From: Hermetia illucens
Lineage: Eukaryota; Arthropoda; Insecta; Diptera; Stratiomyidae
NCBI RefSeq assembly: GCF_905115235.1
Contig: NC_051852.1
Span: 79,654,374-79,718,373 of the forward strand
Direction: 5' to 3'
Length of the DNA: 64,000 nt
Shown: positions 1 through 10,900 of the stretch, in pieces
Position numbering within the stretch: the stretch's first letter is position 1
Layout of the letters: each line of letters opens with the position of its first letter
Made by a program: the position numbers and the translations under genes
The notes under the pieces: model-generated
What the model saw: only the letters and a program-made list of their open reading frames with translations
Database searches by the model: none
Told to the model about the DNA's origin: nothing

Positions 1-108
1 TACCTTCTATCATACTTTAGTCCAGGTAGATTCTTCGGCGCGGTTAGTGGCCTTTTCCGGGTGGGCCGATAAGCTTCCGTCTCCTGTCTTCCTAGGTTGC
101 GCCGGAAT
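1..108. other. unassigned left edge
   Basis: Short stretch ahead of the first repeat copy. It is slightly more GC-rich than what follows. I see no exon, RNA gene or repeat unit I can name. It presumably lies in the SLC6 intron that precedes the exon at 1677. Confidence 0.3.
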
Positions 109-636
109 TGGTTACATACATGTAAAAGGGGGGTGGACAATTTTTTTTAGCGAATGTAGTCATGTGGGGTATCAAATGAAAGGTCTCAATTAGTACTTTT
201 CGAAGCCGGTCTTAGTTTTGAGATTTGTTAAAAAGACGGGGGAGGCTTCAAAATACTCTCCATATCGATATCTGTTCAAATTAAGTTAATAATAGTATAT
301 TACCATATTTTTGGGGAAATTGAGTAAAACCCCCTTAAGTTTACCCCAGAGCTATAAAAGTTGGTAGTAGTATAATATGAAGCATATTATCCCCAAGCTA
401 GATGAAAATCATACTATTACTAACAAAATTACAGTAGCTCAAAGTTGACTCTCCCCTGTAAATTTACTGCAACTAAATATCAATATCACATTGAAGTGTG
501 TAGTCAGATATGCTAAATGCAAATACATAACGGGCTACGTACAAATGGAATAGTTCTACACTTAAATATACTCACAGAAGAAGCAAACAAAACCTTTCAT
601 ACCTGAAGCGCCCAGCTTCCGGTTTCCCGACTTGTT
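109..636 (+). repeat. GTCT-type interspersed repeat, copy 1 (5'-truncated)
   Basis: Fragment of a family seen many times in the window, complete for example at 28766-29549. This copy lacks the palindrome and GTCT-microsatellite end. It keeps the body: a G-run, a CATGTGGGGTATCAAATGAA block and TACTTTTCGAAGCCGG. It also keeps the right end, GCTTCCGGTTTCCCGACTTG. No coding capacity is visible. It lies in an intron of the SLC6 gene. Confidence 0.85.
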
Positions 637-1676
637 TTTTTTTGAAACCGTTGCCATATTTTAAAAGTTAGAATTATGACAAATCCTTCGTGCAGCCCCT
701 AGATAGTACGATATACTAACGATAACTCTCTAAAATTCTGATTTCGGATTAATCGTTATCGTGTGCACCGCAAAACATTCCCGAAAAAAATTCTTAGAAA
801 TTAGCTGTAGATACTTAATTAATATAATAATATTTTTTCTTAAAAAAAAAACTTTTACAAGTACACCACAATGTGTATTAATTGATGTTGGTAACAGTAC
901 TATGCTGTTGAAAAAAATCGAGTGAAGGTTATAACATTCACTGCAGCTGTATATAACCCCTTAATAAACCAAGTAATGAATTTTTGGAGGTGAACAAATA
1001 ACTCTTCATATATATATCCGTACATCCTTAGAAGTTTATTCATTTCGTAAAATAAAGTCCGTGCTTGTACGCTTGATGAATATCTTATTATATTTAATGA
1101 TGCTTCTTCGCCTTAACATATAAGTCTGCGGATTTATTGAAGATTTAATATAAAAAGCAATGAGACGTAGTCGTCGGAATTCAAATGATATATTTTCTTT
1201 TTACGTACCGAATCTTCAGCCACCTTCAGAAAAGTATTCATTTTATTATTCCTTTCGCCAACGAATACACATACTAGGTGGAATGAGCACCAATAATTGT
1301 AGCCACATGTCTTACTATGTGCGTGGATGTTTCCTTCCGCCTCATTTCGATTGTGTTCCAGTTTCTCATATTATTCATTACATCCGTGTTTCATTAATAC
1401 TATTTTCTCTCCGGGAAAAACAAGTAAATACGTATGTGACTAGGAAAAGGCTTTACCATGACTTACTGCAATCCAAATTATTCCATACATTTATGTGGAA
1501 ATGTTTCATTATGCTTGCATGAATAGTTTCCAGGGAGCTTGAGTGACGTCAAGTTATCCAAAATATGTTACCTGTAATATTTAGATATAAAGGAAATCTA
1601 GTAAAACGAAATACACACATTTTCATTCAATAAATTCCATATGCTAACATGTATTTTCCATGCTCATTCGTTTCAG
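637..1676. other. intronic sequence with no recognised feature
   Basis: AT-rich sequence ending in the polypyrimidine tract and AG acceptor of the first SLC6 exon in the window. A 120-codon open frame at 1160-1522 has no recognisable motif. I looked here for the TM1 exon of the transporter, with its WRFPY-like motif, and did not find it. Confidence 0.5.
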
Positions 1677-1909
1677 GTGCCTTCCTCATACCATTCATGA
1701 TAATGTTAGTACTTGAGGGAATACCGCTATTCCTTATTGAACTTGGTATTGGACAACGTATGCGCTTGGGAGCATTAGGCGTATGGAATACTATTCATCC
1801 TTGGCTGGGTGGAATTGGAATATCGTCATGCATTGTAACACTATTCGTTGCGCTTTATTACAATGTTATCATTACGTGGTGTTTCTTCTACTTGTTCAAC
1901 AGTTTTCGG
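1677..1909 (+). CDS. SLC6 exon: TM2 and TM3
   Basis: Acceptor TTTCAG ends at 1676 and donor GTAAGT starts at 1910. It enters with the last two bases of a glycine codon and leaves in phase 0. It encodes GAFLIPFMIMLVLEGIPLFL (TM2), then the conserved ELGIGQRMR loop and TM3 with LYYNVIITWCFFYLFNSF, a hallmark stretch of SLC6 carriers. Confidence 0.93.
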
Positions 1910-4900
1910 GTAAGTAGTCAATTCATACTAGGATTCAAACCTTAAGATAGAGTCCATGATGAAGGTCCCCCCTGTTCTTTTACTCCAGCAGTAAAATGAG
2001 CACTCGAATATAGCATGATAGTTTTCGTTATTACTGACCTTATTCGATAATATAGTTTCCTTTTCATTTGTTTTACGCCTTACATACATAGTTTGCTAAT
2101 TCTATTCACTTTTCAGTTTCCCTTACCATGGTCATCATGTCCAATGATAAATGGCAGCGAAGTGCCCGAATGCGCGCGATCGTCAGAGACAGCTTATTTT
2201 TGGTATCGAACAACTCTTGATGCAGCTCCTTCTATGGAAGAGCCTGGTGGCCTAAAATGGTGGATTGTCTTATGCCTGCTCCTATCATGGACAGTTGTAT
2301 TTTTCATTGTAATGAAAGGCATTCAAAGTTCAGGGAATGTGGTTTATTTCACATCACTTTTCCCCTATATTGTGTTAACTATATTTTTCGTGAGGGGAAT
2401 AACATTAAAAGGAGCAGGAGCAGGACTCATGCACATGTATACACCGAAAGTCGAGAAATTAGCTAATCCAACAGTATGGTTGGATGCTGCAACTCAGGTA
2501 TTCTATTCATTCGGTCTCGCATTTGGATCGTTAATAGCCTTCGGAAGTTATAATCCACCAAAGAATAATTGCGTTCGAGATGTCGTCCTAGTGTCAGTCT
2601 GCAATGCAATCACTGCAATATATGCCAGCGTTGTAATATTTGCTATTTTGGGATTCAAAGCTACAGTGAATGTCGAACGATGTATTGAAGTGTAAGTATT
2701 CAATAAATAACCAAAATTACCACTAATTTGGTTAATTTTAAATAAAACAAATATTGTTTGTTTAGTTCTATGGTTCGAAGTTTTTATTTCCATTACGCGT
2801 ATACTAGTATCCCATTCTAATAGATTCATAAGTAATGCGATTATTGACCTTATTTTGTCTTATATTTTTTATCCAAATCAACAGAATTGCTATATTCATT
2901 GCCACTCTAATTGCTCTATCTATTATGTTGTTGACTCTACAACAAAAAACAGAAGTGCGATCACAAAGATTTAACCAAATAAAATTTGTCCATTTCCAAT
3001 CCACTAAGGGGGTCATCCCGTGTGTCGGATCCGAGGAATCTAATTTTTTGCATCAATTGTATCTAGACATAGTGTAAAATATATGGGCAAAGTATTTTTT
3101 TGATATTGGGAGTCGTTCGGAAATTATAGTGTTAAACACGTGATAAGTCACATGCCAGATTTATGTCGATCGCCGTAATAAAGCTTGTATTTATCGGTCC
3201 GAATGACTTCGCTAATAGGACAAGAAGTGAAGCCAAGGCAGTACATGTGTGTCTTGTATAAACCTAAGGTTTGTGGACTAGGTATAGCAGATTAATGGCC
3301 AGTTAAGGTTTTATGGCTAAAAATAGCATTCTACTTTTTATATGCGTTTTTCTCGAAACTGCATGTTGAAAATCGGCTGCCACCAAAGCCCAAACTCTAT
3401 TCAAAGAAATTCTTTGAAATTTTCAAGACTTATTCAGAACATATTTCTACGGTCCGCAAATTAGAATAATTGCGATTCAATTAGTACTTTTTTATGTTCA
3501 TTAACGAAGCCGCGAAAAATCACCAAAATTCACAAAAAAACTTAACACGGCACCAATAATTTAGCTTTTAATATTTTTTAATATTACTAGTTTGCGGACT
3601 GTAGTTAAGTCTGTACGTTAAAATGCCGTTTACTTTTTTCTTTAAGATGATCGCTGCGCCCTCTAGTGTGGCAGCAGAAAACACCTTTTTTGGAGATGGG
3701 TGTATAAATTTCTCTGTATTTCAATAACGAACTATGCGATCGGGCTGGAAAAATTACTATACACGCCCAAGATATTACTAAATCTATGGCGAAAAATTCG
3801 TATTTGTATCTTTATCCAGTTCTTCACAAAAAATTTCTAATAAAAAAGACAAAAAAAACGGCCTTTACACGGGATGACCCCTTTAAAAGTCTTAGCTTTT
3901 CTTCAATTCAGTTGTCATCTTTAGGCAATACCATAAAGCAAGATGTAATGCCACCTTTTCAACTGACTTCAAGTATGATAGGCATCCAAATGCAATACAA
4001 CACTAGAATGGAAAGCTAAACATGGAGGGGGGGGGGGGGGCAGAGGGGGCCTTATAATCATATGTTCATACTTTACTTTGATGACTATCAGTATAAGTAA
4101 ATTAAACAAGTCGGGAAACCGAAAGCTGGACACTTTAGGTATGAAAGATTTTGTGCATTTCTTTTATAAAGAATTTGTCCCATTAGTATGTAACACGTAA
4201 TATACGCATATATTATGTGAGAATATTCGCTTTCGGGTGATATTGACATTCAAAATCTTGAGTTTCCAAAGGAGTGACAACTTTGATCTATTATAATTTT
4301 GTTAGTATTAGTGCGGTAGGATCAAGCTCTATATTATACCCTACATTACTGCAATTTCGTGGTGCTAAGATGAGCTTAAGGGGAGATCTGCAGCCATTTA
4401 CTAAAAATTATAGTAACATACTATTATTAACTTTATTTGAAGGGATATCGGTATGAAAGGTATTTGGGAGCCTAGCCACCATGTAGTGGCAGCCTCTTGT
4501 TTTTTTTCAGATTTTTCGGTTGGGCAGTTTCTGAGCATAGCCCCGTTAAATGAATGATCACTTTCGACCCGAACTCCCCTTTTCCAACAAATGTCAAAAC
4601 TTCGGAAGGTATTAACCGAGACCTTTCATTTGATACCCCACATGACTATATTTGGTGAAAAAAAATGTTGTAGGCTTATGGCGCATTGCATTACGATGAT
4701 AACGAAACACAGTTGAATTGAAATTCATTAGGAATTTGTTGAATCTACAAATCACTCAGCATTAAAAGAAAGATCTTATATCGCTCAGAAAGGATGTCGC
4801 AAAACAGCATCCATATTTTGCAGAATTTTTTTGTGAACCGTGGATAGGAGGATAGACCGAAAAAATCAATAGACCTATACCTTTCCCGCAACGAAATACA

Positions 4901-7900
4901 TTTCAGAATTATGTATCAAACTAGTGTGCAGCAAAGCTTGTTCAATTTTTATCCAATAGGTTTGCATTTCAATATTAGCTTCTTTAATAAGCAGCCCCGT
5001 CCCAGAGGTGGTTCATTCAATCACTTAAGCCATGGCATTGTCTGAGATGCTTGTCCACTACTTATCTCTTCTTTCAAGATAGGTTTATTAAGAACAGCTT
5101 CTGATAACCTCATTCCGCAAAAAAATGTATATGGCCACCTGTAGTAGCCAATAAGGAACTATAAAATTGTTTGAGATTGTTAAATGAATTCAAAATTTAT
5201 TTTTGACTTCCTTGATGGGATATCTCTATTTATTTTTCTCTTTTCTAGTAATAAAGGAATTCTGTTCAATCACAAATTAATTCCGTCCAAAAATGTATCA
5301 ACGGAGGTATATGAAAACGCTATGGCTAGTTTAAGCCCAAACTTCACAACAACTTGGGAAATGGAAAACTGCAGTCTTTCTACCCAGCTCGATAATGTGA
5401 GTGATAACTAATGAATTATTTAAATAAATTTTTATCTTAATTGGTTGAGGCAATTCGTTGGAGAAATTTGTGCTCGATTGATTGCTTTCGGCGCATAAGG
5501 ATACAACGCTCAAAACCCATCACCTTATTTTAATATCTATCTATATCTAACCACAGGCCGCTGAAGGAACTGGTTTAGCTTTTATTGTTTTTACCCAAGC
5601 AATTGTCGAATTACCTGGCGCACCATTCTGGGCGATACTTTTCTTCACTATGCTACTATCACTGGGTCTAGGATCACAAATCGGAATTTTGGAAGGCATG
5701 CTATGTACTCTGTTCGATATCGACATTGTCAAACGTGTGAAAAAACAACACGTTACTGCGGTGGTTTGTATATTTTGCTTCTTAGTTGGATTTATATTTT
5801 GTACGGGCGCTGGTGAATATTGGCTAAAAATGTTCGATTCATTTGCTGGCACGTTAGGCTTAGTGGTGGTGGCATTAATGGAGGCTATTGCAGTGATATA
5901 TGTTTACGGACATGAGAAGTAAGTCGAGTTTTCAAATTTTAACTTGTTAATATTTTCGTGACTATATTGAAAAGTCCACGCTATATCATTCACTAATTCA
6001 TTCTTTAATTTCCATTTTTCCTAAATTTACCAGGTTCACCGAAGACATTTATCAAATGACCGGATACCGACCTGGCCTTTATTGGCAATTGTGCTGGAGG
6101 TACATTGGACCTGCCATCATGTTGTGTATTTTGATTGCATCAGTCGTATTCATGATCATCAAAAATCCAACCTATAGTGCGTGGAGTGCAGAATTGGTAT
6201 GTAGCTCAACATTTACTCTAATTTATTACATTAACCACATTTGCTTTGACATTAAAGGGTGCTGTTGTGCAAACAAATTATCCCAATTGGGTTATGGCAA
6301 TAGCATTGATCATGATTTTGGCAGGAATCTTACCAATTCCTGTTGTGTTCCTGCTGAGAAGCTTCCAATGTCTGAAATATGACTTGGATATTCATCAAGG
6401 ATCAATTCGTCGTAATGAGACCACAGCTTCCACGAAGGAAATGATCGACGAGGACGATGTAAGCATTTGGTTGCTAGAAAACAAAACACATGTCTGTAAT
6501 ATGATTTATTCCATATACTCCATTCGCTCCGGACACTGTTTTGTTGATCTTGTATAAAATAAGTATATCAAAAAGAGTAGAGAGTAGAGCCCATAATATC
6601 GTTGAAGTTCAAAATGAACAAATGTAAGCCTATGTTTCGCGTGTATATCCGTTCCAAATGATAATAATTGATAAATCCACTTTCACTCTTTTAGATATAG
6701 CACATTCATATACAAAAATATGTTCTGTGTTTGGTTTTGTCCTTATATCAGTTAGTCAAAGATTTCATTCAAGGCTTTTACTGTGTTTCACTATAAATTA
6801 CTGATCACTAGAATATATACTGTGCTAACTACATAGTTTGTAATAAATAACAAATCAATGTCTACTAAAAAAATAGGTTGTGAGTCCTGATCTTCCACCA
6901 CATGACTCTTTGACTGCAACACGATTTACGATCGGCGACTTCGACGTAAGTGAAAATTTCAGAAAATTCTGTAATTTTGTAGAGAAGATGTTCAGTTCGT
7001 TAATTTCTTTACAAGAAAAAGTAAGAAGAGGGGTTTCGTTAATTTAATTTTTGGTGAATGTGAAAAAGTACTCTTCCCCTAGAAACGGAAAACTATCGGT
7101 CATACTATTACCCATTTTTTATAATAAATTACTTATCTCTGACATAAAGAAGTACTGAGTCTCACAGTGCGGTTTCCCCTAAAAAAATCTAAATAGTTCA
7201 TAGCAATATTGCATTAAGGCCACTTTAATTTGCAGTTCTTTATCAATTTGAATTCCTCTGAAAAAGATTTCTCTGTTTCATTTTTATTCTATAGCTATAG
7301 CTCTTGTGACACCCTTATCAGGGACGATCACATTCCCAGGTACCTTATTTTCACTTCAGTATTACTGAAGGTTACTCTAGGAATATGCAGATAATACTTC
7401 TCACAATATACACTGTTTAATCTTTTAGCGATAGTTTTCTGGAACATTTTAACCTAAGTTTTACTTTCCTTGCATATTATATATATACATGTTTGCGAAT
7501 GCATAAGACGGATAGTACCAACAACTACAGCTCTCAATTACGAGCTTTTCAAATATAATAATCTGATTGCTTCATTAAAAAAATGCAAAACAGAGTCCTT
7601 GGCTCATTCCTCCGGGACAACACCTAAAATCATCACCAAAAATTAAATTAGAATTATTAGTAGTTTTGACTGTTTCAAAATATGAAATTTAAATTGTAAG
7701 TTATTCTTTTCCGACTTAAACTTTAAAATCAATCAAATCGGTGTTAGAGAACGTTTACGCAAATAAAAAAATAATGACCCAGCTCAATGTACTCTTGTAT
7801 ATTCTATTTCATTTGAAAAGTTATAGATCAAAAAGTGATCTTACAGTTACTCCCACGGTTATTGCGAGCACACTCTATTCTCAATGAACTGCAACATCTG

Positions 7901-10900
7901 ATCAAAAGTGATATAATAAACAACCGACTAAAGAAATAATAAATAGTACTTATAAAAAATCCATCAAATTCATTGCATATAGAACTAGAAAGTATCGCTA
8001 TCATCATCGATATCAGTGTTGTTGCTTTGAAAACGCCTGCTCATCAACAGTATACCTCCACATGGCCGAATACGACTTCAATAAACAAAACAGATCAAAG
8101 AAAAGATGCGAACTGACCGCAGCGTTCAAGCAATCCATAGCAAGACAGTTGAAAAAAAGCTAAAATTCAGTATAAAACATGCATCATAATCAAGCATTTT
8201 ACATCCAAATAACCTATGCATATTTTATTCTCGGAAAAGATGAAGAACAATGAGATTTAGCCCTCCTACTCGTTTACAATGAGGGCATTTCTCTAGTAAG
8301 AAGAAAGCAGCCTGAAAATTGAGACTCACTAGCAATTGAAATATTAGTTCAGGAACTAAAACTCAGAATATGTCCTTCGAACTAATAGTATTAAATGATG
8401 TTCCAAATATTCGAAAATAAGACGTAAAACCTGAGAATAAGGAAAGCGAAAAATCATTAAGCTTTCTCCATTGCTAAGATTATGTAAGATAAAAAAACCA
8501 TCACTAAAAGAGGAAAACAATTACTAGAGACAAGGGTGTATAAGCTTAATATTAATCATCGGATAGTCTGTAAATTATACACGAGAAGAATACTCATCAA
8601 AGGTTTTATTAGAATTAAAAAGAAAGTATTCATAATGAAAATCGACAAAGATCACACAAAAAATAGAAAACGATTATTGACAATACAGAAATTCATTTTG
8701 ACGGGTAATTACTAACATGAATGTTCAATATTTTAATGTAATAATAAGTAGCTGGTTTGCATGTTATATGTTAGTAGCGCATCCAAACTCCAGCGGAACT
8801 CAATCAGTTCATTGCGGAGAATCAATTAGTTTTTATTATAAAAAATGCGTCTATAGATACACATCCCTAATTGAGTTTGACTGTATCTTCTAATGAACAC
8901 GTACTTTACAAGGCTTTCCATTTGGAAATTGCATGATTCTTTCTTTCTTCAGTGACTATTGGGCTTTGTGGGTAAATGCATGTGTAATGTAGATTATAGC
9001 CGCAGTCCCTCTTGCACATTAGTATCCAATATGCCTAACATGTTTAAACCGCACTGTTTTATAAAATTGAAAGTGGATAAGGGTGGACCCTGATATGTGC
9101 CTCTGATACATTTAGACAGCTGGAAGCTAAATAAAAAATAAAATAATATCGTAATTAGTAATTTTTTTATATATATTACGTATATTTTTACAATTTATAT
9201 ATATTTAAAGCGTATGCGTATGCGTATGCATATTACCAGAGAATGAAGACCAGACTCAGAACTTTCCACGTGGTGAGCATGATGGTTTTCATTTAGTGGG
9301 TGTGACCTTAACGCCTTCTCGCGAATGTGACGATCAACCAATCTCTCCAGACATTTCAACGAAAATGATGATCCTAGCCCCCTTTACTGATTTACAGATT
9401 TTATTAAAACGAATCCATGGCTGTTGAACCAGAAATATATAAGGACAGTCCTGCAATTTTGCCAGCCTTATTGCCAGCAGATATGAAGAGGCTTTAGTAT
9501 TCCAGTTAGGGTTAATTTGATTAACCTTTATGTGTGTTAACATAAAAATAATCTACTATGGAAACTGCCGCTCACTGAAAAGTCTGCTGCGTCCAGGATG
9601 GTTACCAGCTTGTTCTCACCTTCCGCCGAAAGTTCCGCTTTTTTGCGTCCGATTTCTCTGGATATCGCCACACTTGGTGGCGTAGCAATGCCCATGTCCT
9701 CATTCTCAAGAAACTACGTCTTCTTTCGTAATGCCTTCCGTTGTCGTCGGCTAGGAGCCTTCCCAAGTTCACGGTGTCCCGACTGTATGGATTTATTTCT
9801 TCTTACTGGAATTACATTAATTGCGTCCACATCACCTGGTAGAGGCAGAGGAAAAGGTTTTGACAGGCAAACCTGCAGTCCCTTCTCTTTTGCGGCTGAA
9901 GTTTCCTTCTGCCGAGCCTTCTCTGCCGTTTTCTGAAAGAGTTAGGCAACAGTGTCACCAACAGGCCGGCTGCAGTGAGGTTTCAAATTTCTTTCATTAA
10001 GGGAGTTGCTGTACTATCATTTGCTATGCAGATTTTCCACTGAAGTGGGGAGCCTGTTTTCCACAGATTTCTTCGTGAGGGAATATACATCTAGTGGTGA
10101 GGCTTCCAAAACTTGTGCCTCGGTCACGACCTAATTTCTCAAAATCGCCAATTGATTCGAAGTCCGTAACTTCTTACCACTTGAAGAGTTACGATCCATT
10201 GCTTTCATTTTCATGTCTTTTTGGACACCCTTAGTGTAGTAGTAAAATACCACAAGTTCCCCCACCCACAAGGTGGTCTCCGAGGGATAATCCTTGCATA
10301 AAAAGGAATGATTCCCTATCCAGAAACCATACTTTGATCTACGGCAGCAATCAACTTTATAGGACTTTTTTCTTGCCGTCTTGTCTTATTGTGTCTTTTA
10401 CAGTGTAAACGCATCCAATGCTCTTGCTACTGATAACAGATCATATCATTATTTTTGTGGGGTATTTTTCGGTCTGGATAACAGTCGGAATGAAACTCCT
10501 GCCCTCGCCGACGACGCAAAAAATGACTTAAATCTCAAACTTCTATCGCCGAAATAGATCTATAACGAGTCGAAAGCTGGAAGTTTGACGCTTTAGGTAT
10601 AAAAGGATTTGTTGATTAATTATGTAAGAATATTTGGGTACACAATGATTCCATTTATACAGTAGTAGTGTATATACGTTGACCATACTCGATATTCGAT
10701 TCGATGCGGTGCTGGCATTTTATCCCTTAGAAAATAATACAATAATTTGACGGGGAAGAGCAAGTTTCACCTACTATAACCGTGTTGACAGGATTTCCAC
10801 CAAAGTCGTCAGAATGATACTTTATATTAAAACCTATATAATTGCCTTGAATTTTTTTTTAAACTCTTCTTAAGTGTATGGGGATGTCCCTTAAGTTCAA

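Noticed and set aside
1160-1522. 120-codon open frame upstream of the first SLC6 exon
   Set aside because: No transporter motif, no matching splice borders and an odd composition; chance open frame in an intron.
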